From Marinobacter salinexigens (GTDB taxonomy: Bacteria > Pseudomonadota > Gammaproteobacteria > Pseudomonadales > Oleiphilaceae), in NCBI RefSeq assembly GCF_008370345.1, contig NZ_VTUU01000003.1:310001-374000 (forward strand): a stretch of 64,000 bases of DNA, given 5' to 3'. Under the pieces are notes generated by a model. It saw nothing but the letters and a program-made list of their open reading frames with translations. It searched no databases and had not been told where the DNA came from. The position numbers and the translations under genes were made by a program. Of the stretch, positions 45,136 to 53,148 are shown one piece after another. How positions within the stretch are numbered: position 1 is the stretch's first letter; every line of letters starts with the position of its first letter.

Positions 45136-46242
45136 ATGGACAGAAAAGCCAAAGCCGTGGTCTGCCGTGAATGGGGACAGCCCGTTCAGGTGGAGACCAT
45201 TACTGTAGAAGGCCCCAAATGGGGCGAAGTGACCATCAAGGTTGCCGCTTGTGGTGTCTGCCACAGTGACCTTTCTGCCACCACCGGCAAGATCCAGTAT
45301 CCGCCACCGCTGGTGCTGGGCCATGAAGCGGCAGGGGTGGTTGTGGAAGTCGGCGAAGGTGTCACCGAATTCAAAGAAGGTGACCACGTCGTCAGTTCCT
45401 TTATCTCCATGTGCGGCAAGTGCCGCCAGTGCGTTCGTGGCCGTCCGGTACTGTGTGAGAACGCCCGCAAGGCCATGTTTACGCTGCCGGACGGGACAGT
45501 CCGGACCAAAGACGCCAATGGTGAACCGTTGAATGTGTTCGGTGCCTGCGGTGTGATGGCGGAATACGCCACCATGCATGTGGATAACTGTGTGAAAGTG
45601 GATGACACAGTACCCATGCAGAATGCTGCATTGGTGGGTTGTGCGGTGATGACCGGTGTTGGTGCCGTATTCAACACAGCGCAACTTGAACCAGGTTCCC
45701 GGGCAGCTGTCTTCGGTATCGGGGGGGTTGGTCTGAACGCCATTCAGGGCTGCGCCACTGCCGGAGCGGAAATGATCGTGGCAGTGGACAGCAACCCGAA
45801 GAAGCTGGAAATGGCCAAAGAGTTCGGCGCGACTCATACCGTCAATATCAACGAGGTGGAGGATGCCGCGAAGGCTGTCAAAAAGCTAACCGGCGGTGTC
45901 GATTACGCCTTTGAGTGTGTGGGCGCCGGTCCCGTTGTGGAGCAGGCCTACAAGTGTCTGGGTCGTGGTGGTACTGCCATTGTGGTGGGCGTTGCCGATC
46001 CGAAAGACAAAACATCCATTACCACCCTGACTTTGCCTGCCGACGAGCGCACCCTGAAGGGCAGCTGGCTCGGCTCCGCGCGGCCTCAGCATGATTTCCC
46101 GAAAATTCTCGGCTTGTACAAAGCAGGCAAACTGAAACTGGATGAACTCATCACCCGCACCTATTCCATCGAAGAGGCCGCTCAGGCGTTTGACGATATG
46201 GTAGCCGGCAAGAACGCCCGTGGCGTTATCGTATTCGAGTGA
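45136..46242 (+). CDS. Zinc-dependent alcohol dehydrogenase
   Basis: A 368-residue medium-chain dehydrogenase. Catalytic zinc ligands: Cys in 'ACGVCHSD' and His-Glu in 'VLGHEAAGVV'. Structural zinc ligands: four Cys in 'CGKCRQCVRGRPVLC'. The NAD loop is 'VFGIGGVGLNAIQG' followed by 'AVDSNPKKLEMAKEFGATH', with an Asp that favours NAD. It resembles class III-like and Zn-ADHs from alkanol and acyclic terpenol pathways. Would oxidise an alcohol to the aldehyde for the dehydrogenase encoded ten bases downstream. Fourth gene of the operon. Confidence 0.92.
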   Translation: MDRKAKAVVCREWGQPVQVETITVEGPKWGEVTIKVAACGVCHSDLSATTGKIQYPPPLVLGHEAAGVVVEVGEGVTEFKEGDHVVSSFISMCGKCRQCVRGRPVLCENARKAMFTLPDGTVRTKDANGEPLNVFGACGVMAEYATMHVDNCVKVDDTVPMQNAALVGCAVMTGVGAVFNTAQLEPGSRAAVFGIGGVGLNAIQGCATAGAEMIVAVDSNPKKLEMAKEFGATHTVNINEVEDAAKAVKKLTGGVDYAFECVGAGPVVEQAYKCLGRGGTAIVVGVADPKDKTSITTLTLPADERTLKGSWLGSARPQHDFPKILGLYKAGKLKLDELITRTYSIEEAAQAFDDMVAGKNARGVIVFE

Positions 46243-46252
46243 GGAGAACGCA

Positions 46253-47668
46253 ATGAATGATCTGAGCAAGAATTACATCAACGGCCAGTGGGTGACCTGG
46301 CAGGGTGAAACCATTGATGTCCATGAAGCCGGCACCGGCGACGTCATCGCCCGGGTACCCGCCTCAGGCCGCGAAGAGATGGAACAGGCCATCACTGCCG
46401 CCGATGCGGCGTTTGAAGCCTGGTCTGAAAGCACCCTGGATGAACGACTCAAGGTACTGGAGCAACTGCATTCGGGCCTGAAAGAACGTGCGGCGGATAT
46501 CGCCGACGCGGTCTGCCGTGAAGTAGGCATGCCCATCAAACTGGCCACCGGTATCCAGGCGGGCTTGCCTGCTACCGTCACCAAGACCTACCTGAAGATG
46601 CTGCCGGATTTCCCGTTCACCGAAACCTCCGGCAACTCCGAAGTGCAGTACGCCCCGGTGGGTGTAGTGGGCTGCATCACCCCCTGGAACTACCCGCTTC
46701 ACCAGGTCATCCTGAAAATCGTGCCGGCCATTGCCGCCGGTTGCACCGTGGTACTGAAGCCGTCTGAAATCGCCCCGCAGAGTGCCTACATACTGGCCGA
46801 CATCCTCGATGGCACCGACCTGCCCAAAGGCGTCTTCAACCTCGTATGCGGTGAAGGCCAGACCGTTGGCGACACCCTGATCAAACACCCGGCAGTACGC
46901 ATGGTCTCGTTCACCGGCTCCACCCGAACCGGTCACCTGATTTCCCACGCAGCTGCCGATGACTTCAAGCGTGTTGCTCTGGAAATGGGCGGTAAATCAG
47001 CCTCAGTCATCCTGCCGGATGCGGACCTTGGCGCCGCCGTAAAAGGCACCGTCAACAATTGCCTGCTCAACTCCGGCCAGACTTGCACCGCGCTGACCCG
47101 CATGCTGGTTCCCGCGGACAAACACGACGAAGCCTGCGAACTGGCTGCCGCCGCTGTCGCAAAAATGACCCCGGGCAACCCGCTGGAAGAAACCACCCGC
47201 CTCGGCCCACTGGCGTCCGCCCAGCAGCGTGACAAGGTCATCGACTACATCAGACTCGGCATAGACGAAGGCGCTACCCTCGTGGCTGGCGGACCAGAAG
47301 CACCGGAAGGCTGCGACAAAGGTTACTTCGTCAAAGCCACCGTCTTCGGCAACGTCAAACCCGACAGCCGCATCGCCCAGGAAGAAATCTTCGGCCCGGT
47401 ACTGTGCGTGATTCCCTACACTGATGAGGCCGAAGCCATCCGCATCGCCAACGGCACCCAGTACGGCCTGTCCGGCGCGGTCTGGTCAGCTGATGATGCC
47501 AAAGCGAAAAAAGTGGCAGGAAAACTGAGAACCGGCCAGGTCACCGTCAACGGAGGCGCCTTCAACCCGCTGGCCCCCTTCGGCGGCTTCGGACACTCCG
47601 GCCTGGGCCGCGAATTCGGCAAATGGGGCCTCGAAGAATTCCTCGAAGTCCGCTCCCTGCAACTCTAA
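46253..47668 (+). CDS. NAD(P)-dependent aldehyde dehydrogenase
   Basis: A 471-residue ALDH-superfamily enzyme. Motifs: 'ITPWNYPLHQVILKIVPAIA' (with the Asn of the oxyanion hole), 'VSFTGSTRTGHLISH' (cofactor), 'ALEMGGKSASVILPDADL' (general-base Glu) and 'NSGQTCTALTRMLVP' (catalytic Cys). ATG 46253 follows GAGGAG by six bases. It oxidises an aldehyde to the acid, completing alcohol to acid conversion before CoA activation; no ligase gene lies in this operon, so activation would need one of those at 10.6 or 17.8 kb or elsewhere. The 3' third uses visibly more C-ending codons than its neighbours. The gene ends 28 bases before a palindromic element. Confidence 0.93.
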   Translation: MNDLSKNYINGQWVTWQGETIDVHEAGTGDVIARVPASGREEMEQAITAADAAFEAWSESTLDERLKVLEQLHSGLKERAADIADAVCREVGMPIKLATGIQAGLPATVTKTYLKMLPDFPFTETSGNSEVQYAPVGVVGCITPWNYPLHQVILKIVPAIAAGCTVVLKPSEIAPQSAYILADILDGTDLPKGVFNLVCGEGQTVGDTLIKHPAVRMVSFTGSTRTGHLISHAAADDFKRVALEMGGKSASVILPDADLGAAVKGTVNNCLLNSGQTCTALTRMLVPADKHDEACELAAAAVAKMTPGNPLEETTRLGPLASAQQRDKVIDYIRLGIDEGATLVAGGPEAPEGCDKGYFVKATVFGNVKPDSRIAQEEIFGPVLCVIPYTDEAEAIRIANGTQYGLSGAVWSADDAKAKKVAGKLRTGQVTVNGGAFNPLAPFGGFGHSGLGREFGKWGLEEFLEVRSLQL

Positions 47669-47695
47669 TCAAAAAGCCTGATCGGTCTGGGGGCT

Positions 47696-47788
47696 AGGCC
47701 GGGGGTGGGGTGCCTTTTCTTCTGGGAAAAACAACTCGCTGTGCTCAGACATTTTTTCCCGGCAGAAAAGGCACCCCACCCCCAGCCT
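47696..47788. repeat. 93-nt palindromic element with conserved centre (type B, copy 2)
   Basis: Arms 47696-47731 and 47753-47788 pair over 36 bases, with three unpaired bases at 47721-47723 opposite 47761-47763 and one weak pair near the outer end. The 21-base centre (47732-47752) is the reverse complement, at 19 of 21 positions, of that in the element at 15830-15922; total length is 93 in both. GGGGTGC and GGGAAAAA are shared in the stem, while the block between them is CTTTTCT here and TCCTCC there, each matched in its own other arm. Lies between the convergent ALDH and TetR genes, so it may also end both transcripts. Confidence 0.87.
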
Positions 47789-47812
47789 GAATCGACTATG
47801 GCACGTTGCTCC

Positions 47813-48394
47813 TTAGGCCTTTCCGCCAAGGAGAATTCGGACCGCCGTGCAGGCGTCTTCCAGCTCTTCCTCCCGCGGCTCCCGCCCACCGATGATGTCG
47901 CTATAAAGGCAGGATTCGGCCAGTCGAACCATAAAATAGGAGAGGCTTTCGATGTTCATCGGAGGGTCGATGTAACCGGAGGCGACCTGGTCCCGAAGGG
48001 TCCGGGTATTGGCTTCCACGGTCCGGCTGTGCAGTGTGGATTGTGACGAAGTCAGAATACGCAGGGCGTATTCAGGATCCTGATGGATGAAACGCCGCAA
48101 CGGCTCGAAATGCAGGATGGTGGAGTTGATCTGGCGGTAAACGCCAACAATGAAATCAACACCCTCGCCGGGTGTCGACGACAGAGCCTGCAGGCGAACC
48201 GGTTCATAAAGCGACCAGAGCACTTCGCCAATCAGCAGATCCTTGTTACCAACCCAGCGAAACAGCGTGGCACGACCGATGTTGAGTTCATCTGACAGCG
48301 ACGCCAGATGGATACGTTCGCCCTTGAGCCACATACGACGGGCCCGCTTGAACGCATCGGCGGGGGTTGCCCTCATTGTTGTCTGTTCTGCCAC
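47813..48394 (-). CDS. TetR-family transcriptional regulator
   Basis: A 193-residue regulator. The DNA-binding helix-turn-helix is at about residues 28-55 ('IHLASLSDELNIGRATLFRW' then 'VGNKDLLIGEVLW'). The C-terminal ligand domain is of the type with 'SYFMVRLAESCLYSDIIGGR', seen in QsdR-like regulators. GTG start at 48394 with GAGG six bases upstream; an ATG at 48376 is the alternative. Faces the alcohol/aldehyde dehydrogenase operon tail to tail and starts into a 257-base gap that holds a run of ten C (48455-48464). Confidence 0.9.
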   Translation of the reverse strand: MAEQTTMRATPADAFKRARRMWLKGERIHLASLSDELNIGRATLFRWVGNKDLLIGEVLWSLYEPVRLQALSSTPGEGVDFIVGVYRQINSTILHFEPLRRFIHQDPEYALRILTSSQSTLHSRTVEANTRTLRDQVASGYIDPPMNIESLSYFMVRLAESCLYSDIIGGREPREEELEDACTAVRILLGGKA

Positions 48395-48651
48395 TGAAAC
48401 CTCGTTCGATTTTTTGAATCATTCTAACGACAAAACCAGTGTGTCGCTATGAAGCCCCCCCCCCTGCGGTGCTCTCTATCGGACCGGAAAACATCCGCTC
48501 TGTGCCGTGACAGTTCTGTGATAATTCCGCTATACACTCTCTATATCTCCGTGAATTTGCCGTGACAGCGTGCTGCCAGGATGACAGTGTCGCCGTCGGA
48601 AAACATCGGCGGTTTCGTCTCAGAAACAGAAAAAGCAACGGAGAAATCACA

Positions 48652-48942
48652 ATGCGACACATGACCCGAATGTTGACCGTAACCTGCATTACCCTGATGG
48701 CATCGTTGTCGGCGGTAGCCGGAGATATGAAGAAAGATGAAGGCATGATGCAGAATGAAACCATGATGGAAGATGAGATGTCGAAAGACACCATGTCCGA
48801 GCATGGTATGGCAAAAGATGACAAGGCCAAGGACATGGGGCAGGGTATGAAGGACGATGCCATGGAGTCCCACGGCATGGATGACATGAAAAAGAAACCC
48901 ATGGACGACATGGGTATGGACGAAGACAAGGATGGCATGTAG
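48652..48942 (+). CDS. Secreted Met-rich MXKDX-repeat protein
   Basis: A 96-residue secreted protein; signal peptide residues 1-23 ('TLMASLSAVA' before GDMKKD). By my count the 73-residue mature part has 17 Met, 23 Asp/Glu and 11 Lys, with no Cys and no aromatic residue. Phrases such as MSKDT, MAKDD and MKDDA match the pentapeptide MXKDX repeat family (TIGR02953 by memory), whose function is not established. Met-dense secreted proteins can bind copper or act as a sink for oxidants. The next genes on the strand are a two-component system and an exported MsrAB, which repairs oxidised Met. GGAG lies ten bases before the ATG. Confidence 0.85.
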   Translation: MRHMTRMLTVTCITLMASLSAVAGDMKKDEGMMQNETMMEDEMSKDTMSEHGMAKDDKAKDMGQGMKDDAMESHGMDDMKKKPMDDMGMDEDKDGM

Positions 48943-48993
48943 TAACGAGTGCCGTCATTCAGATAGCCCCATAGCAGGTAGAGCCCGGAGCCT

Positions 48994-49695
48994 ATGACCC
49001 GAACGGTCCTGATAGTTGAAGATAATCCCGGCATCGGTGAACTGGTGCGTATGCAGGTTACCGACCTGGGTATGCAGGCTGTTCTGGTGGACCGTGGCGA
49101 TGATGGTCTGGAGCGTTTCCGTCAGGGCGGCATCGATCTGGTGATCCTGGATCTGATGCTGCCGGGGATGGATGGACTATCGGTTTGCCGCGAAATTCGT
49201 GCCTGCCCGGGCTATGTCCCGGTGCTGATGCTGACAGCAAAGAGCACGGAACTGGACAGGGTGCTGGGCCTGGAAATGGGCGCGGATGACTACCTCACCA
49301 AACCCTTCAGCGTGGCCGAGCTGGCGGCCCGGATCAAGGCGTTGTTCCGCCGGGTGGATGCCCTGACATCCAGGGAGTCGGAGGCGGTGCCGGAAGAAGA
49401 GCTCAGCGTTGACGGCTTGCGGATTGACCCGGTCCGGCGTCGGGTGTTTGTGGATAACCAGGAAGTGGAACTCACCGCACGGGAATTTGAGCTGCTCTGG
49501 CACTTCGCCTGCAATCGTGGTCGCGTCTTTAGCCGGGCGCAGTTGCTCGATGCGGTTTGGGGGTACAATCACGAAGGCTATGAGCATACCGTGAACACTC
49601 ACATCAACCGGCTCCGTAACAAGATCGAAGTGGACCCCGCAGAACCCAGATACGTTCAGACGGTCTGGGGCGTTGGTTACCGGTTTATGGACTAG
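48994..49695 (+). CDS. OmpR-family response regulator
   Basis: A 233-residue two-component regulator. The receiver has the acidic pair 'LIVEDN', the phospho-acceptor Asp in 'VILDLMLPGMDGLS', and the Lys of 'YLTKPFSVAELAARIKALFR'. The C-terminal winged helix is typical of OmpR/PhoB ('LTAREFELLWHFACNRGRVF', 'TVNTHINRLRNKIEVDPAEP'). Starts 51 bases after the MXKDX gene; the kinase gene follows after three bases. Resembles RstA/BaeR/CpxR-like envelope-stress regulators in general form only. Confidence 0.94.
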   Translation: MTRTVLIVEDNPGIGELVRMQVTDLGMQAVLVDRGDDGLERFRQGGIDLVILDLMLPGMDGLSVCREIRACPGYVPVLMLTAKSTELDRVLGLEMGADDYLTKPFSVAELAARIKALFRRVDALTSRESEAVPEEELSVDGLRIDPVRRRVFVDNQEVELTAREFELLWHFACNRGRVFSRAQLLDAVWGYNHEGYEHTVNTHINRLRNKIEVDPAEPRYVQTVWGVGYRFMD

Positions 49696-49698
49696 GCA

Positions 49699-51159
49699 AT
49701 GGCCCTTTCTCTGTTTCGTACTCTTTATGCCCGTCTGGCTCTGGGACTGTTCCTCCTGCTGGTGACGGTGGGTGCGCTGTTTACCGTGCTCAGTCTCTAT
49801 TCTGTGCGGGAATACTCCGCTGCTATCAACCAGGAACTGAACCGCGACCTGGCGAGCACTCTGGTTTCTGACCGAAATCTGGTCACCGGAGGTCGAATCA
49901 ATCGCGATGCCCTGAAACAGCTCTTCGCGCTGTATATGAACATCAATCCCAGCATCGAAATCTACCTGCTGGACCGGGATGGGAACATCTTGTCCTTCTC
50001 GGCCGAACCCGATCGAATCAAGCGTAACCGGGTGTCCCTGGAGCCTATCCAGGCCTTGCTGGAAAACCCGGGTGCCTTTCCGCTACCGGGGGATGATCCC
50101 CGAAGTCACGACCGTCGCAAGGTATTTTCCGTTACCCCGGTACCCTTGCAGGATGAGTCCGGTGGTTACCTTTACGTGGTGCTCAGAGGTGAGGAATACG
50201 ATCTGGCCGAAAGCATGGTGCACAGTGACAAACTCCTGCAGATGGGCGTCGGAGCGTTATTTGTCAGCCTCGTTGTAGGGATGCTGGGGGGGCTGGTGTA
50301 CTTCCGTCTGCTGACCCGCCGGTTGTCCCGGCTGACCGGCCAGGTTGAGACCTTTGAAACCGGCGGTCAGACCGACGTGCAGCCGGTACCGGTGCAGGGT
50401 GATGATATTGACTACCTGAGTGCACGCTTTGATCAGATGGCGCAGCGTATAGAAGCGCAACTCGACCTGCTCAAGGACAAAGACCAGCAGCGCCGTCAGC
50501 TTGTGGCTCAGGTGTCCCATGACTTGCGAACACCCCTGGCGTCTATACAGGGCTATCTGGAAGCTCTCAAGCTGAAACAGAATACGCTTTCCGGTGAAGA
50601 GCAAGCGAGGTTTACCGACGTGGCGCTGGCAGAAACCCACCGGCTGGGCACTCTGGTTGACGAGTTGTTTGAACTGGCGGCCCTTGATGCCCGGGAAAAA
50701 CAGCCGTCTCCGGAACCGTTTCTGATAACTGAACTGGTTCACGACGTGGTCCAGAAGCATCAGCCCGGAGCCGCAGACGCCTCTGTCAGCCTCAGTATTG
50801 CTCAGGCCGAGGCTGTTATGGTTCGGGCGGACATCGCCATGGCCGAGCGCATACTCGATAACCTGATCAGCAATGCGATTCGCCACTCTCCGGAACTCGG
50901 TACTGTGAATGTCAGTGTCCGGCTTGCCCAACAGGGTGGAGAAATTCGGGTGTCGGACACCGGGCCAGGTATCCGCGACGAAGATCTTGAGCACCTGTTT
51001 GAGCCTTTCTACCAGGCACCTGGCAGTCATCGTTCTGGCCATGCCGGGTTGGGGCTGGCCATTGCTCAGCGCATGGCCGGGCTACAGGGTGGGCGGATTG
51101 AGGCTGCCAACCGGGCATCCGGGGGCGCGGAATTCCGCGTCTGGTTACCTTTAGCCTGA
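49699..51159 (+). CDS. Membrane sensor histidine kinase
   Basis: A 486-residue sensor. TM1 is at about residues 11-33, a periplasmic domain of about 140 residues follows (a PAS-like fold is possible, 'PSIEIYLLDRDGNILSFSAE'), then TM2 at about 178-200, a HAMP linker, the phospho-acceptor His in 'QVSHDLRTPLASIQGYLEAL' and the ATPase with 'NLISNAIRHSPELG', 'SDTGPGIRDEDLEHLFEPF' and 'GHAGLGLAIAQRMA'. The periplasmic domain has no Cys, so it does not sense thiol oxidation. Pairs with the regulator three bases upstream. MsrAB starts 99 bases downstream. Confidence 0.93.
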   Translation: MALSLFRTLYARLALGLFLLLVTVGALFTVLSLYSVREYSAAINQELNRDLASTLVSDRNLVTGGRINRDALKQLFALYMNINPSIEIYLLDRDGNILSFSAEPDRIKRNRVSLEPIQALLENPGAFPLPGDDPRSHDRRKVFSVTPVPLQDESGGYLYVVLRGEEYDLAESMVHSDKLLQMGVGALFVSLVVGMLGGLVYFRLLTRRLSRLTGQVETFETGGQTDVQPVPVQGDDIDYLSARFDQMAQRIEAQLDLLKDKDQQRRQLVAQVSHDLRTPLASIQGYLEALKLKQNTLSGEEQARFTDVALAETHRLGTLVDELFELAALDAREKQPSPEPFLITELVHDVVQKHQPGAADASVSLSIAQAEAVMVRADIAMAERILDNLISNAIRHSPELGTVNVSVRLAQQGGEIRVSDTGPGIRDEDLEHLFEPFYQAPGSHRSGHAGLGLAIAQRMAGLQGGRIEAANRASGGAEFRVWLPLA

Positions 51160-51258
51160 AGAATCCATTCCGTTATAGATTCGTAAGAAACCATAAACGC
51201 TTTCGTGAATTCCGGGCGATACCCTGACAGTAACGGAATCTGTCACAGGAGAAGTCTT

Positions 51259-52449
51259 ATGAAACGCAACATCATGACAACAGGCGCTGCACTGCTGCTG
51301 GTTATAGCTGCCGCGTTAGGCGTGGCTTATGCCACCGCTGATAATCACCCGCAACGAAGCAAATACGCGCCGGAAGATACCTCTCTGGCTGTAGCGACCT
51401 TTGCCGGCGGCTGCTTCTGGTGCGTGGAAGCCGGGTTTGAAAAAGTACCGGGTGTAGTGGAAGTGGTGTCTGGATATTCGGGCGGCACAGAAGCAGATCC
51501 AACCTACAAGCAGGTGTCTTCAGGGCGTACCGGGCATACAGAAGCGGCCCAGATCTACTACGACCCCACAAAAATAACGTACGAAGGCCTGGTTCAGGGA
51601 TTGTGGAGGATCATGGATCCGACCGATGCCAATGGACAGTTTGTAGACCGGGGCAAACAGTACAGACCGGCGATTTTCTACCACAATGCCGAACAGAAGC
51701 AGATTGCAGAAACGGCGAAGCAGAAACTGCAGGCTTCCGGGCTCTATGACAAGCCGGTGGTGATTGAAATTGTTCCTTTCACGGCGTTCTATCCAGCGGA
51801 GGAATATCACCAGGATTATTACAAGAAGAATCCCATCCGGTACAACTTCTACACCTTTAACTCTGGCCGTTATCAGTTTATCGAGAAGGTGTATGGTGAA
51901 GACTATGAGCTGGATTTCTCGCCCTACATGCCAGCGGCCGGGAAGAATGACCAGGGCATGAACGACGCTCAGGCAGGCAGCGCGAAGAAGGGCTTTGACC
52001 CTGCCGCTTTCCAGAAACCGGATTCGGCCACGCTGAAAAAGCGGCTGACCGGACTCCAGTACGATGTGACCCAGAAAGACGGAACCGAGCGGGCCTTCAG
52101 CAACGCCTATTGGGATAACAAGAAGGCGGGCCTCTATGTGGATATCGTATCCGGTGAGCCGCTGTTTTCCTCTCGGGACAAGTACAAGTCCGGTACCGGC
52201 TGGCCGAGTTTTACCCGGCCAATCGCCTCCGATGTGGTCACCGAGCATGAGGATAATACCCTGTTTACGACGCGCACTGAGGTGCGTAGCCGTTACGCGG
52301 ATTCACACCTCGGGCATGTGTTCAACGATGGGCCTGCACCCACGGGCTTGCGCTACTGCATGAACTCAGCCGCCATGCGTTTTATCCCGCTGGAGGATAT
52401 GGAGGCTGAAGGCTATGGGGACTACATTGATGAGGTTACCGGAAGCTGA
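51259..52449 (+). CDS. msrAB: Exported fused methionine sulfoxide reductase MsrAB
   Basis: A 396-residue fusion. An N-terminal hydrophobic segment (about 8-27) is a signal peptide or anchor, so it works in the periplasm. MsrA (about 43-205) has 'GGCFWCVE' with C52 and C55; MsrB (about 250-390) has '[12 protein letters not shown]' and the catalytic C367 in '[11 protein letters not shown]'. These are the only three Cys. MsrB lacks the two zinc CxxC pairs and has Thr where the PilB-type MsrB keeps its resolving Cys (SGCGWPSF), and there is no thioredoxin-like domain as in PilB, so an outside reductant is needed. ATG 51259 with AGGAG upstream. Confidence 0.92.
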   Translation: MKRNIMTTGAALLLVIAAALGVAYATADNHPQRSKYAPEDTSLAVATFAGGCFWCVEAGFEKVPGVVEVVSGYSGGTEADPTYKQVSSGRTGHTEAAQIYYDPTKITYEGLVQGLWRIMDPTDANGQFVDRGKQYRPAIFYHNAEQKQIAETAKQKLQASGLYDKPVVIEIVPFTAFYPAEEYHQDYYKKNPIRYNFYTFNSGRYQFIEKVYGEDYELDFSPYMPAAGKNDQGMNDAQAGSAKKGFDPAAFQKPDSATLKKRLTGLQYDVTQKDGTERAFSNAYWDNKKAGLYVDIVSGEPLFSSRDKYKSGTGWPSFTRPIASDVVTEHEDNTLFTTRTEVRSRYADSHLGHVFNDGPAPTGLRYCMNSAAMRFIPLEDMEAEGYGDYIDEVTGS

Positions 52450-53148
52450 TTAAAGCCAGAGGTCACCGATGGGTGTATCGGGGCTGAAGTGATGGCGGAT
52501 CTGCGCTTGTAGCAGCTCCGCCGTAGCGGCTGCATCCATCAGGGCGTTATGGGCGGCGTAATGCGGCAGGCCATAACGCTTTCGGCTGTCGGCAAGCCGG
52601 ATGGATAAGGGCTTCTTGCCCATCCATTGTTGCCAGAAATTGGGTCGCCGGTCCGGATGCAGGTGTGCTTCGATCGCCATGGTATCCAGCACCGGAAAAC
52701 GAATGCCTTCGCCCAGTCGCCACTTCAGGGCAACGTCCAGGAACCCGCGCTCGATATCCCGGTAGTGTACCACGGCAATACGGCCATTCAGCATGCCGAA
52801 TACCTCTTCGAGAATTTCGGACAGGTCTGGTGCGTTGTCGATATCACTGTGAGTAATACCGTGAATGGTGATGGACGTCTGGTGTAGCGGAAGCTTGGGG
52901 CGGACGACCCAGTGCCTGGCCCTGCCGAGCTGGATTCCCGTGAGGTTAAAGGGAACAAGACCGACGCTCACGATGGAATGCTGCTCCGGGTCCAGACCAG
53001 TGGTTTCAAAGTCCAGGGCTACCAGGGGTACCTCTGAAACGGGGGTGTCGGGGGAAACACAGCCCGCCTCATAATAGGCCTTCAGCAAAGGGTGAGTAGC
53101 GTCCTGGGCCAGCTTCCGAAAGCGTTGCTGCCAATCTACATCAGGCAT
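52450..53148 (-). CDS. DnaQ-like 3'-5' exonuclease
   Basis: A 232-residue DEDD-family exonuclease. Exo I is 'LVALDFETTGLDP' (D46, E48), Exo II lies in 'HGITHSDIDNAPDLSEILEE' and Exo III in 'YAAHNALMDAAATAELLQAQ' with the His and final Asp (DEDDh type). ATG at 53148 overlaps the end of the preceding gene by eight bases; the longer frame (to 53265) only repeats that gene's tail in another frame. This pairing with a cNMP/CBS/nucleotidyltransferase gene is common in gammaproteobacteria, where the function of the pair is not settled. It is not the replicative epsilon subunit, judged by context. Confidence 0.9.
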   Translation of the reverse strand: MPDVDWQQRFRKLAQDATHPLLKAYYEAGCVSPDTPVSEVPLVALDFETTGLDPEQHSIVSVGLVPFNLTGIQLGRARHWVVRPKLPLHQTSITIHGITHSDIDNAPDLSEILEEVFGMLNGRIAVVHYRDIERGFLDVALKWRLGEGIRFPVLDTMAIEAHLHPDRRPNFWQQWMGKKPLSIRLADSRKRYGLPHYAAHNALMDAAATAELLQAQIRHHFSPDTPIGDLWL

